Source: Sphingobacterium sp. SGR-19
Lineage (GTDB): Bacteria > Bacteroidota > Bacteroidia > Sphingobacteriales > Sphingobacteriaceae
DNA length: 64,000 nt
Assembly: GCF_011043555.1 (NCBI RefSeq)
Contig: NZ_JAAKGS010000012.1
Coordinates: 51,238-115,237 of the forward strand
Reading direction: 5' to 3'
The stretch's first letter is position 1. Each line of letters starts with the position of its first letter. Position numbers and translations under genes: made by a program. Shown piece by piece: positions 36,740 to 46,540 of this stretch. The notes beneath the pieces are model-generated. The model saw only the letters and a list, made by a program, of their open reading frames with translations, was not told where the DNA came from and made no database searches.

Positions 36740-38701
36740 ATGATGAGAAGTTCAAGCCACGTATCGAAAACCCTATTGGGCACATTGTTTTTCTTTTGTT
36801 TATTGTTCCACCCGCCGTATATACATGGACAATCACAAACGCAGGAATCTAAATTTGAGGGATACTTATTCGCCTATTTCGAAGGAACGGGAAAGGGAGA
36901 GCAACAAGAACAGCTCCGTTTTGCGGTTAGTGCAGATGCCGTAAATTGGACGGCGTTAAATGGAAACAGACCTATCTTGGCTTCCGCTGCTATTTCCCAA
37001 ACCGGGGGGATACGTGATCCGCATATTTACCGAGGTGAAGATGAGGATAGCTTCTATATGGTCGCGACGGATATGTTTACGAAAAGGAATGGTTGGGATA
37101 CGAATCCGGGGATCATATTGATGAAATCGGATGACTTATTAGATTGGAAGCATAGTATTTTGGATCTCGCTAAATTATACCCTAAGAAGTTTGGGAATGT
37201 GAAATGGGTATGGGCACCGCAGGTTTTCTACGATAAAAAAGTGGGGAAATACCTCGTATATTTTACTGTTCGCTTGCATGATAATACCAAACTGGATTTT
37301 TATGGTGCTTATGCCAATAAAGATTTTACCGGATTTGAAAAAGAACCGACATTGTTGTTCAGCCCCAAGTTTGGCGGTATTGATGGTGATATTATTTACA
37401 AAGACGGGCTTTACCATTTCTTTTATAAAGGAAATACCAAAGACGCCGAAGGGAAAGAGTTTAAAAATGGTATTCAACAAGCAACCAGTAAATCGTTGAA
37501 AGGACCTTGGAAAGAGGATTTTATTTATTTGGATGCTTATGCGGATACATCTATTGTGGTTGAAGGATCGAGTGTCTTCAAGCTGAATGATAGCGATGAA
37601 TATATCTTGATGTATGATCTTTATGCTGACGGGCGGTATGAATTCCAACGGAGTACGGATTTGTTTGGCTTTACAACGGAAACGGAATCATTTAATAAGA
37701 ACTTCCACCCGCGGCATGGAAGCGTCATTGGTATTACGAAACAGGAAGCACGTCGTCTACATGCGAAATGGGGAGGTGTACCGACGGCATTGCTACAACC
37801 TTTCGAAAAAGGAGATCGCAATCATTTCGAAGCAAAAGGCAACCCGATTATTACCCATCATTATACGGCAGATCCTGCGGCTCTTGTGCAAGGGGATACG
37901 CTATGGTTATATGCTGGGCATGATTTTGCGGGAGGCCAGCGGGGATATAAGATGAAAGACTGGTTGGTGTTTTCCACGACCGATATGAAAAATTGGACAG
38001 AATATCCAGTGCCGATGAAAATAACGGATTTTTCTTGGGCAAAAAGTGGTGATGCATTTGCGGCAGATATGGTGAAACGTGACGGCAAATATTATTGGTA
38101 TATCAGCACGAACTGGTCAGGAATCGGCGTCGCCGTGTCTGATCGTCCCGAAGGGCCATTCAAAGACGCTTTGGGTAAGCCGCTGTTGACAAATGATGAC
38201 TGTTTTGCATCGACGCATTCCTGGGCTTGCATCGATCCGGCGGTATTTATTGACGAGGATGGACAAGCATGGATCTTTTGGGGAAACAGAGAGTGTTATT
38301 ATGCAAAGCTAAAAGATAATATGATCGAGATTGATGGCGAGATCAAACAAGTACAATTCGATGGGTTTAGCTTTACCGAGGCACCATGGATACATACCTA
38401 TAATGGCAAGTATTATTTGACCTATGCCACGGAATTTCCTGAAAAAATTGCCTATGCTACGGCAGACAATATCGAAGGTCCTTACGAATATAAAGGTATT
38501 CTCAATGAAATTGCCGGCAATAGCAACACGAACCATCAGGCTATCGTACAATTTAAAGGAGATTGGTATTTTATATACCATAATGGCGGTATTAATACGG
38601 ACGGAGGTAGCTATAGCCGCTCGATTTGTATAGATCGTTTATATCACAACGACGACGGGACAATCAAGCGTATTGTGATGACCACAGAAGGAGTACAATA
38701 A
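36740..38701 (+). CDS. Tandem GH43 protein (two five-bladed propeller domains)
   Basis: Secreted inverting arabinofuranosidase or galactosidase-type enzyme with two GH43 modules. The signal peptide ends near residue 31 (IHGQSQ). Module 1 (about 38-350) has GIRDPHIY (D93), FGGIDGDIIYKDGLYHFFYK (D215/D217) and VVEGSSVF (E275). Module 2 (about 365-650) has TADPAALV (D378), CIDPAVFID (D499) and FTEAPWIH (E547). Both therefore keep three acidic residues and may be active. A paralogue with the same two-module layout lies at 46541-48442. It ends the plus-strand run, followed by a strong terminator. Confidence 0.93.
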   Translation: MMRSSSHVSKTLLGTLFFFCLLFHPPYIHGQSQTQESKFEGYLFAYFEGTGKGEQQEQLRFAVSADAVNWTALNGNRPILASAAISQTGGIRDPHIYRGEDEDSFYMVATDMFTKRNGWDTNPGIILMKSDDLLDWKHSILDLAKLYPKKFGNVKWVWAPQVFYDKKVGKYLVYFTVRLHDNTKLDFYGAYANKDFTGFEKEPTLLFSPKFGGIDGDIIYKDGLYHFFYKGNTKDAEGKEFKNGIQQATSKSLKGPWKEDFIYLDAYADTSIVVEGSSVFKLNDSDEYILMYDLYADGRYEFQRSTDLFGFTTETESFNKNFHPRHGSVIGITKQEARRLHAKWGGVPTALLQPFEKGDRNHFEAKGNPIITHHYTADPAALVQGDTLWLYAGHDFAGGQRGYKMKDWLVFSTTDMKNWTEYPVPMKITDFSWAKSGDAFAADMVKRDGKYYWYISTNWSGIGVAVSDRPEGPFKDALGKPLLTNDDCFASTHSWACIDPAVFIDEDGQAWIFWGNRECYYAKLKDNMIEIDGEIKQVQFDGFSFTEAPWIHTYNGKYYLTYATEFPEKIAYATADNIEGPYEYKGILNEIAGNSNTNHQAIVQFKGDWYFIYHNGGINTDGGSYSRSICIDRLYHNDDGTIKRIVMTTEGVQ

Positions 38702-38716
38702 AAGATAGATTAAAAA

Positions 38717-38748
38717 AAAGCGCTGTAACCAGCGTGGTACAGCGCTTT
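38717..38748. terminator. Bidirectional terminator after the tandem GH43 gene
   Basis: Eleven perfect pairs (38717-38727 with 38738-38748) around a 10-base loop, with A-run before and T-run after. It lies between the plus-strand GH43 stop and the stop of a short minus-strand frame. Confidence 0.9.
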
Positions 38749-38752
38749 TACA

Positions 38753-38971
38753 CTAGTTTAATGTAATCTCCACATCGGCCGCTTCTAGCCAAGGAGCTGT
38801 AAATCGCACAGCCAGTTTGTCGTCTGGATTCCCGTTGGCTTGTACAAACATCGCTTCAAAATCGTTTGATTTGGTTTCAAACCGTTGTTGTCGGTGTCGC
38901 TGACGAGTTGGCTCCCTGTTTTGACTGATTACCGGCGTATAATCCGGGAGATGGTTGTATTTTCTACACAT
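38753..38971 (-). pseudogene. Short minus-strand frame, possible gene remnant (72 codons)
   Basis: Not recognised. The second half, with NDFEAMFVQANGNPDDKLAV then RFTAPWLEAADVEITLN, has protein-like composition and strand-like pattern, unlike neighbouring shadow frames. The first half (EPTRQRHRQQRF) is very basic and looks random. The frame ends two bases inside the window's bidirectional terminator region, as a real minus-strand gene end would. It may be the surviving 3' end of a lost enzyme gene, or chance. A real small gene cannot be excluded. Confidence 0.3.
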
Positions 38972-39180
38972 TTGAATGAATAATCAACATATAAAGCACC
39001 AACATTGCGCAATTTTGGCATATAACAGATTATAAAGATTATCAAACGAAGCATAAATTAGAATGGTTAAGAGATTTATCAACCTAAACGTACTGATCTG
39101 ATTGGGGGTATCTGTCCATATAGACTAACGGACTCAGCATACTCTTATGGTTATATGATAAAAGCAATAAACAGATAAAT

Positions 39181-40035
39181 ATGAACAGACTGAGATTAAC
39201 AATATTGACCGCTTGCATAGCATTATTTACTATGCAGGCGGAAGCCCAAAAAGGCGCAAATAAATATAAAAATGAAGGATACGAACTGGTTTGGGCAGAT
39301 GAGTTTGATCAGGATGGAAAGGTAAATTCAGCATATTGGCACTTCGAACATGGTTTTGTTCGTAACCAAGAGCTCCAATGGTATCAGGAGGATAATGCTT
39401 GGTGTGAGAACGGGTTCCTGATTATCGAAGCTAGAGCAGAAAAAAGGAAAAACCCAACCTATGATCCTTCCTCCAATCATTGGGGGAGAAAGAGGGAACA
39501 TATTACACATACCTCATCGTCGATCAATACCGGCGGGAAGAAAAGCTGGTTATATGGCCGTTTCGAGATGCGGGCCAAGATTGATGTCAGTGATGGCTTA
39601 TGGCCGGCGTTCTGGACATTGGGTGTCGACAAAGAATGGCCATCCAACGGAGAGATCGATATCATGGAGTATTACAAGGGAAAGATTTTAGCAAATATCG
39701 CCTGTGGCACATCTACACGTTGGAACGCCGAGTGGTATAGTAAAACCCGTAGTATCGAAGAGCTGGGAGGAAAGTCTTGGGCCAACGATTTCCATGTATG
39801 GCGAATGGACTGGACGCCGGAATACATCGCCTTGTATGTGGATGATGAGCTGATGATCAAAGAACCATTGAGCAAGCTACACAATAAAGACGGCTCGGGT
39901 TTTAATCCGTTTAAACAGCCACATTATATTTTACTTAATCTGGCTATGGGAGGAATGAATGGGGGCGAACTCAACGATACGAAATTTCCCAACCGCTATA
40001 AAGTTGATTATGTGCGGGTGTATCAACAACCGTAG
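39181..40035 (+). CDS. GH16 endo-beta-glycanase (beta-1,3-glucanase or galactanase type)
   Basis: Retaining endo-acting jelly-roll enzyme. A signal peptide ends near residue 22 (MQAEAQKG). The GH16 landmarks are LVWADEFDQDGKVNSAYWHF, KSWLYGRFEMRAKI, GLWPAFWTLG, the catalytic GEIDIMEYY with E158, D160 and E163, and PHYILLNLAMGG. The 284 residues form one catalytic domain with no binding module. Laminarinase-like GH16 includes both beta-1,3-glucanases and arabinogalactan endo-beta-1,3-galactanases; the locus context favours the latter, but sequence alone does not settle it. Its stop is one base from the stop of the convergent HTCS gene. Confidence 0.93.
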   Translation: MNRLRLTILTACIALFTMQAEAQKGANKYKNEGYELVWADEFDQDGKVNSAYWHFEHGFVRNQELQWYQEDNAWCENGFLIIEARAEKRKNPTYDPSSNHWGRKREHITHTSSSINTGGKKSWLYGRFEMRAKIDVSDGLWPAFWTLGVDKEWPSNGEIDIMEYYKGKILANIACGTSTRWNAEWYSKTRSIEELGGKSWANDFHVWRMDWTPEYIALYVDDELMIKEPLSKLHNKDGSGFNPFKQPHYILLNLAMGGMNGGELNDTKFPNRYKVDYVRVYQQP

Positions 40036-40036
40036 T

Positions 40037-43000
40037 CTATCCTTCTTTCGCGATTTGCTTCTGATATTCCGAAGGTGTCATCCCAAACTCGGCTTTGAAG
40101 CAGGTCGAGAAATAGCGTGGATCTGAAAATCCTGTCGCAAAAGCAACTTCGCTGACCGAAATGGACTTGTCTTTGTCCATCATCTGGCAGGCATGCTTGA
40201 GCCGGATATTTTTAATAAATTCACTTGGCGATAAATCCAGCAGTGCTTTGGTCTTTCGGTACAAAGTAGATTTCGATAAACCTAATTCGTCACTAAGTGC
40301 AACCACATCAAATTGATCATTGGTTAAGTGTTCTTCCACCACCGCAATCATTTTTTCCAAGAACTGCTCATCCTGTGGCGTATAATCTAGCGAAGAGATA
40401 TTAATCTGCGGATTCGTCTTGAAATCTTCCTGCTTGGTGCGCTTGTGGATTAAGAAACTGTGTATACGCGCTTCCAATACTTTCAAGTCAAAAGGCTTAC
40501 TGATGTAACTGTCGGCGCCTGCCTGATAACATTCAATCCGGTCGTCGATACTGTTTTTAGCCGTCAGTAAGATAACCGGGATATGGTTTATTTCCGGATC
40601 TTGTTTTATCCGACGACAAAGCGTTAGCCCGTCCATAATCGGCATCATGATATCACTGACAACGATATCTATTTCCTCTTCTTTCAAAATAGCCAAGGCC
40701 TCTTCTCCTTGTCTCGCAATATAGACCTGATAGGTTCTTGATAAGAGACTTCTTACTGTTTGAAGCAAATCTTCATTGTCTTCGACTAATAATATCCGGA
40801 TGTCGCTTTTACCTTCTTCCCGCTCAGGAAGAGTCTTCGGCAGCTCGTTCGCTTCTGTCATTAGATTGTCCGAATCGATAAAACTATCGTGCAGTTCGCG
40901 GAGTTCCTCAGCGGTATAGCCCCCTTTTTCAACTGGAATTCGGATGGTAAATGTCGATCCTTTACCCACGATACTATCCACCTCAATGGCCCCGTGATGG
41001 AGCTCCACCAGTTCCTTGGTCAAGGCCAGCCCGATCCCGTTAGTCTCCTGTTGTCTCGCCAACCTATTGTTGTAAAACGGGATGAATATCTTGTCGAGTT
41101 CGTTCGGAGCGATTCCCATCCCGGTGTCTTGCACGCTAACGATTAAATGTGCAGTGTCGTTGAGCTGCTCGGTATAAAAGGAGAGCTGTATGTGTCCACC
41201 GTCTGCCGTGTATTTAAATGCATTGGAAAGTAGATTAAAGATAATCTTATCGAGTTTGTCGGCATCCACGTAGCCTTCAGGTATGCAGTCACCTTGAACA
41301 ATTTCAAATGCCATTTTTTTTCGTTTTGCTAACGGACTGAAATAGACGGTGCAGATATTACGGATAAAAGTAATCAGATTTTCTCGACCAACACGTAGTG
41401 CCATTTGTTGATTCTCCACGCGTTTGAAGTCCAAAATCTGTTGCAAAAGCCGTTTTAACCGATCAAGGTTAAAACGCATTTTATCAAATTGTGTCAGGTT
41501 CTTTTTGGTAATCATCTGCACGTCATCAATCAAGCAGGAGATAATGGTAAGCGGTGTTAATAGCTCATGGGAGATATTTGTAAAATAGCTTAGCTTGGTT
41601 TGAACCAGTTTATTGGCATTATCTTTTTCGATTTGCGCAATCCGAAGATCACTTTGTAATTTAAGTCGATTAACATAAAATCTGATAACGGCGTAGGCAA
41701 GGCCTAATATCAATATGGTATAAAGCATATAGGCCAGGTTACTTTCATAGAACGCGGGTTTCTTGTGGATGTGTAGACGGGTGACTTCTGAGTTCCACCG
41801 GTTGTCTAGATCGGTTGCTTTGATCAGGAACGTATATCGCCCTTTTCCAAGGTTATTGTAGGTGGCAAATAGCCGTTCTCTTGGAGCATATACCCAATCC
41901 TTATCAACTCCCTCCAGTTTATAAGCATATCTAATTTTGCCCGGGTGTGTATATTCGAATGATGAAAATAGAATCTCTAAGCTTTGATCTTCCGGCTCGA
42001 GTACCAGCGATTGTTTACGAAAATCATATTTTTCATGCAAGCCCAGTGATACCGCTGATTGGTTGTTGATTTTTATATCGGAGATGACCACAGCTGATTT
42101 ATGCGTAGGTGAAAACGGAGACTCCCAAAATTGAACGATGCCGTTATGTCCACCAAAATACACGGTTTGTTGTGCCTTATCGGCCGTATACGCGCCCTTT
42201 GTGAACATATTTATCGGGATGCCGTCGCTGCTGCTATATTCAAAAATGCGGTTATCTCTCGGGAATAATTTATAAACGGCTCTAGTGCTGGAAAACCATA
42301 CCGTATTGTCAAGACAAACAACATGTAAGATTTGATTAGAAGCTAGCAGGTTTGCATTTGCGTATTCACGCACCTGACCATTTTCGGTATGAAAAGAAAG
42401 TAGCCTATTGTCTTTTGTCCCTATCCATAGATATCCACGGCTATCGGAGTCCATGGTTTCAATCTGGTTGGTCTGTAATCCAGCCGTAGCTTTTCCCACG
42501 TGACGTTTAGATTTCGGACTCGAATGATTGTCTATCTGGTAAATACCATGATCCTTGGTGGCGACCCATATATTACCCCCTGCGTCCTGACATACTGCCA
42601 TGATTTGGCCGTTTATACCGTCCACTTGATGTAGCTGCTTCTGCCCTGCTTTTTTACACATCATCCCTCGGCTGGTTCCGATCCATAAATTTTTTCTTGT
42701 ATCCTGAAAAAGGTGGAGAGGAACGCCAATCTCGTTAGCATATTGGGCGAGATCAATGGTACGTGACAGCGTCAGGCTACCGTTCTCCTTTTTGAAAACG
42801 TGCATGATCGTTTCGTATGCGCCACCTACCCATAATTCATCGTCTATTTCCAACGCGCAATTGACTGCCCTGAGCGACACCAAATCCTTAAAACGGAGAT
42901 TGCTGTAGGTCGCTAATTGATTTGTTTGTGGTACAAATTTACCTAAACCGATGCGTTCCAGATTGAACCACAATTGATTTTCACGGTCTTGGTAAAGCAT

Positions 43001-44092
43001 GTTGAGGTTGGGCGATATATTATATTTTTCTTGGACCTGAGGTAACACAAAGGCACGCATAACGGGTTTGTCAAAGCTAATCGTCGAAACACCTTTGCCG
43101 CTGATAGCGAGCCATAGTGCACCGGAACGATCTTCGTAGATATCTTGGAAAAAATTGGATGTGCGTTGAAAAAGGTGAGCGAAATCTATTTCTTCAATGC
43201 GACCATCGTCGGTGTAGTGATAGGTCGAAATACCCGAAAAAGATAAGACCCAAATATATTTTTTTACACGGTCTTGTACGATATTGTATACTAATTCTTC
43301 CTTTCCGATACCCCTTCTTTTATTTTTGATAATAATTTCCCGATACATATTTTCTTTGTCGTCCGGATTGAAAAGAAAAAGACCATCGCCCCAAGTACTT
43401 ATCCAATATTGTCCTCGTTCATCTTGTATGATTTTAAAAGGGTTGTTCCGTATCCCTATGGGTGGAAAAGCAACAAATTGTTGTTTTTTATTGTCCAATT
43501 TGTAGAGTCCGCCATCCCAAATACTAACCCAGATATCCTCGTTTTGGTCTTGAAATACAGTATTGATGCTTCCCGGTGGAATCGAATTTTTGTTGCTGGG
43601 ATCGTGTTCAAATGTGGTATGTAAGCTAAAATCTTTATTATATACATAAATCGCACTGTGGCTTCCAACCCAGATTCTAGATTGTTTATCAACAAGTATA
43701 GCCGCGACACGCTGTCCCCGTAAACTCGAATCTGGGAATGGCACAATTCGGTAAGTCTCCTTTTTTAAGGTATATAATCCATTTTCTGCCCCCAATAAAA
43801 GATAACCGTTGCTTTCGTTGATGGTCAGGATATTTTGATGAGGAGCAACCGTGCCATCGTCATCCCGAAGTTTGAATGTTAACAAATTAAATGCGTCGAA
43901 TCGGCTGAGCCCATAGGCTGTGGCAAACCAAATATAACCGGCACTATCTTGGAAGGTTTTGTTAACCGTTAAAGACGGGAGCTCCTGCTCAATCTTTATG
44001 GGCGTAACCCCAATCTGTTGCGCCAAGGAAGAGCCTATCTCACCAATAACGACAAGAAAAAAAGAAAAACAATATGCAAATGCTTTGGTCAC
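40037..44092 (-). CDS. Hybrid two-component system regulator (HTCS)
   Basis: One-polypeptide sensor and transcription activator of the locus. A signal peptide/anchor is followed by a periplasmic double propeller of about 14 reg_prop repeats (about 30-700, with DSAGYIWFATAYGLSRFD) and a Y_Y_Y domain ending near 785. A membrane helix (about 790-810) leads to HisKA with H842 in ISHELLTPLT, HATPase (LLSNAFKYT, DTGMGI, NGIGLALTKELVELHHG), a receiver with D1147 in VSDIMMP, and an AraC-type helix-turn-helix at about 1245-1345 (LGLSKSTLYRKTKAL, FSDPRYFSTCFKAEFGMTPS). All signalling residues are present, so it should be functional. It follows the GH146 gene in the same direction. Confidence 0.97.
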   Translation of the reverse strand: MTKAFAYCFSFFLVVIGEIGSSLAQQIGVTPIKIEQELPSLTVNKTFQDSAGYIWFATAYGLSRFDAFNLLTFKLRDDDGTVAPHQNILTINESNGYLLLGAENGLYTLKKETYRIVPFPDSSLRGQRVAAILVDKQSRIWVGSHSAIYVYNKDFSLHTTFEHDPSNKNSIPPGSINTVFQDQNEDIWVSIWDGGLYKLDNKKQQFVAFPPIGIRNNPFKIIQDERGQYWISTWGDGLFLFNPDDKENMYREIIIKNKRRGIGKEELVYNIVQDRVKKYIWVLSFSGISTYHYTDDGRIEEIDFAHLFQRTSNFFQDIYEDRSGALWLAISGKGVSTISFDKPVMRAFVLPQVQEKYNISPNLNMLYQDRENQLWFNLERIGLGKFVPQTNQLATYSNLRFKDLVSLRAVNCALEIDDELWVGGAYETIMHVFKKENGSLTLSRTIDLAQYANEIGVPLHLFQDTRKNLWIGTSRGMMCKKAGQKQLHQVDGINGQIMAVCQDAGGNIWVATKDHGIYQIDNHSSPKSKRHVGKATAGLQTNQIETMDSDSRGYLWIGTKDNRLLSFHTENGQVREYANANLLASNQILHVVCLDNTVWFSSTRAVYKLFPRDNRIFEYSSSDGIPINMFTKGAYTADKAQQTVYFGGHNGIVQFWESPFSPTHKSAVVISDIKINNQSAVSLGLHEKYDFRKQSLVLEPEDQSLEILFSSFEYTHPGKIRYAYKLEGVDKDWVYAPRERLFATYNNLGKGRYTFLIKATDLDNRWNSEVTRLHIHKKPAFYESNLAYMLYTILILGLAYAVIRFYVNRLKLQSDLRIAQIEKDNANKLVQTKLSYFTNISHELLTPLTIISCLIDDVQMITKKNLTQFDKMRFNLDRLKRLLQQILDFKRVENQQMALRVGRENLITFIRNICTVYFSPLAKRKKMAFEIVQGDCIPEGYVDADKLDKIIFNLLSNAFKYTADGGHIQLSFYTEQLNDTAHLIVSVQDTGMGIAPNELDKIFIPFYNNRLARQQETNGIGLALTKELVELHHGAIEVDSIVGKGSTFTIRIPVEKGGYTAEELRELHDSFIDSDNLMTEANELPKTLPEREEGKSDIRILLVEDNEDLLQTVRSLLSRTYQVYIARQGEEALAILKEEEIDIVVSDIMMPIMDGLTLCRRIKQDPEINHIPVILLTAKNSIDDRIECYQAGADSYISKPFDLKVLEARIHSFLIHKRTKQEDFKTNPQINISSLDYTPQDEQFLEKMIAVVEEHLTNDQFDVVALSDELGLSKSTLYRKTKALLDLSPSEFIKNIRLKHACQMMDKDKSISVSEVAFATGFSDPRYFSTCFKAEFGMTPSEYQKQIAKEG

Positions 44093-44155
44093 TATTTATG
44101 TCTATATAATTGGCTAAAGTTACTAAGAAGTTAGAGAGTTTCTAACCCGCTAACT

Positions 44156-46522
44156 TTATTCTTCTTTAATCACGCGTATCTCCAATATCTTATGGCTCGT
44201 TGTACCACCATCGGTCGCAATTTTTACCTGCAAAGGATTGCTTTGATTCAATGTCTCCGGAATCGGAATAACAGCTGTTTTCACCTGGCCCAATGCATTG
44301 GCGTCTGCCTGTAGCTTCTCTATCTCTTGATCGTGGATGAGGATGTTTGTTTTCCGATTTTCTTCTTCCAGGTACCTGATGTACAGCTGTACATTTTCTT
44401 TAGGATTTGTTTTGATAGTATAGCTAAACCAACCTTTTGCTTCCCGCCAGCGTACATCCTCGATACTTCCCGTTTGCGTATTTTCTTCCTTGATGAAGTG
44501 ATCCGATTCAGGCTGTTGTTCCCCGCTCACGACCCGATCAATCGTGATGTCTGCTAGGCGCAGGGATTCTTTTTCTTCCCGTTCTGTTTTCTCTTGTAGG
44601 GCGGTAAGTTCCTCAGCGGTAGCTTGTGGCCAGTAAATGATATACCGGCTATCATGTGTTTGATAAAATGGCTGAAGCTCCATGCTGTGCTGTTCCGTCC
44701 CACTGTACAATCCTGTTAGCGTAAAGTGTAGCGGTGTATTTTCTACCGGCTGTATCAAGTTCGGAATGTTTTCTGGTGCTGTCGTTAGGATTGGCATAGT
44801 CCGCAAAGGAATCTGTCTGCCTTGGGCAACATGACCCATTCGGCTATCATCTGCAAAGAGCCCATCCATATCTTCCGTTCCCGTTTTGGCTGCCAATACA
44901 AGCGGTCCATACAAGATACTGTAGTAATTTGAGCGATCGGGCAGTTGCTCGGTATAGATCCCCATCGGAAGCTCGACGGATATCCGATCGCCTGCTGCCC
45001 ACGTACGGTCTATCGTGGCCCATCCGTCTTTGGCAGAAGAGGCTCGAAACGGTTTACCATTCAGCAAGATCGTAGGCTCATCCATTACCCAGCTGGGTTT
45101 ACGGACATGTAATGCAAAAGTCGTTTTAGATTTAGGATAGACCGTAAATTGTGTCCTGTTCTCTTCGGGGAAATTATTTTCTTGGATGAGCTCGACGTTC
45201 TTCTCCTGCCAGTTCACTTTGGAAGGAATAAATAGGTTCACAAACAGGTTGTCATCCTGATGCGCATAGATCATCTCGCCATACTTTGCATGATTCTCCA
45301 TGCCAGATCCTACGCAGCACCACATACTAGTATGCGGCTGCGAGTATACACGATAGTGCCCCGGACGCATTTGCGTAAAATAAACCAGCCCTCCAGTCTC
45401 CGGATGTTGCGTGGAGAGGATGTGATTATACAGGGCTCGTTCATAATAATCGAGGTACTTGCCTTTGGGGTCTGTTTGATGCAACATACGTGTCAGGCGC
45501 AGCATATTATACGTGTTGCAGGTTTCCGGACCTTCGATGCTTTGCAGCATTTTGGAAAAATCGTCTATGGGGTTAAAATGTTCACTGACACTATTCCCTC
45601 CAATAGATACCGAACGCCGTTCGATGACATTTTCCCAAAAATAGCGAGCTGCGTCTGCCCATTGTTCGTCATGGGCAATATCGGCAATACGTTTGAAACC
45701 CAATACTTTTGGTATTTGCGTGTTGGCGTGTTTACCGGTCAGATGATCTTCTTGATCCAATAGCGGTTGCAACACCGCACGTTGACTAAATTGACGGGCG
45801 AGTGTGAGATATTTTGGGTTTTGCGTAATAGCCGCCACATCAGCAAACGTTTCATTAAGACCCCCATGTTCACTGCGTAGCATATCCTGTATCTGCTCAT
45901 CGCTCAGCTGGTCTATCAGTGCAATTGCCCAGTCGGCCAGCTTGATCAACATCTCCTTTGCAGTCTCATTATGCGTCATTAAATAAGCGTCACGAAGACC
46001 TGCGTATGTTTTATGGATGTTATACAGGGGAACCCATCTATCATTTAGACTAAATCCGCCGGCCTTAATCTCGCCTCGTCTAACCTCATCCCAAAGCTCT
46101 TTTCCTTCCGGAACACCGCCAATATAGCCATCGCCGTTGGCATCTTGACAGCGTTTGAGCCCCGCAAGCATGTAGTCTAAGCGTTCTTTGATACGAGCGT
46201 CACCTGTGGATGCATACATATAGGATAAGGCGGAGACATAATGACCACCTATATGTCCGTCCAAACCGGTGTTTTCCCAATTGGTGTAGCTTTTCCGCAG
46301 AGGAGGTAGGTTTGATTCGCGTAGAAAAGGCGCTAAAAGCCGGTCAGCGTCCAGTTCCAAGAGATAGTTTAGGTCAAGCTCCTCCGCATGTTTGAATGGT
46401 CCGGAAAGTAATCGGACATCATTCAGCGAGAAATAGTCCAGTTGTTTTTGTGTTTGTGCCTGGAGTGTTGTTCCTATTGCGGTGGATAGGAAACATATAT
46501 TGATCAATTTTTTTAACTTCAT
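44156..46522 (-). CDS. GH146-type beta-L-arabinofuranosidase (DUF1680)
   Basis: Retaining exo-enzyme that uses a zinc-bound cysteine nucleophile to release beta-L-arabinofuranose. A signal peptide (about 1-22) is followed by an (alpha/alpha)6 barrel with GLDGHIGGHYVSALSYMYAS. The predicted zinc ligands are E333 and C335 in GPETCNTYNM and C402/C403 in SMWCCVGSGMEN, arranged like Glu338/Cys340/Cys417/Cys418 of the GH127 enzyme HypBA1. The 788-residue length and the C-terminal beta domains fit GH146 better than GH127. It lies between the tandem GH43 gene (18 bp) and the HTCS gene (63 bp), probably in one transcript. Confidence 0.93.
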   Translation of the reverse strand: MKLKKLINICFLSTAIGTTLQAQTQKQLDYFSLNDVRLLSGPFKHAEELDLNYLLELDADRLLAPFLRESNLPPLRKSYTNWENTGLDGHIGGHYVSALSYMYASTGDARIKERLDYMLAGLKRCQDANGDGYIGGVPEGKELWDEVRRGEIKAGGFSLNDRWVPLYNIHKTYAGLRDAYLMTHNETAKEMLIKLADWAIALIDQLSDEQIQDMLRSEHGGLNETFADVAAITQNPKYLTLARQFSQRAVLQPLLDQEDHLTGKHANTQIPKVLGFKRIADIAHDEQWADAARYFWENVIERRSVSIGGNSVSEHFNPIDDFSKMLQSIEGPETCNTYNMLRLTRMLHQTDPKGKYLDYYERALYNHILSTQHPETGGLVYFTQMRPGHYRVYSQPHTSMWCCVGSGMENHAKYGEMIYAHQDDNLFVNLFIPSKVNWQEKNVELIQENNFPEENRTQFTVYPKSKTTFALHVRKPSWVMDEPTILLNGKPFRASSAKDGWATIDRTWAAGDRISVELPMGIYTEQLPDRSNYYSILYGPLVLAAKTGTEDMDGLFADDSRMGHVAQGRQIPLRTMPILTTAPENIPNLIQPVENTPLHFTLTGLYSGTEQHSMELQPFYQTHDSRYIIYWPQATAEELTALQEKTEREEKESLRLADITIDRVVSGEQQPESDHFIKEENTQTGSIEDVRWREAKGWFSYTIKTNPKENVQLYIRYLEEENRKTNILIHDQEIEKLQADANALGQVKTAVIPIPETLNQSNPLQVKIATDGGTTSHKILEIRVIKEE

Positions 46523-46540
46523 AGGCGTAATGAAAATTAT

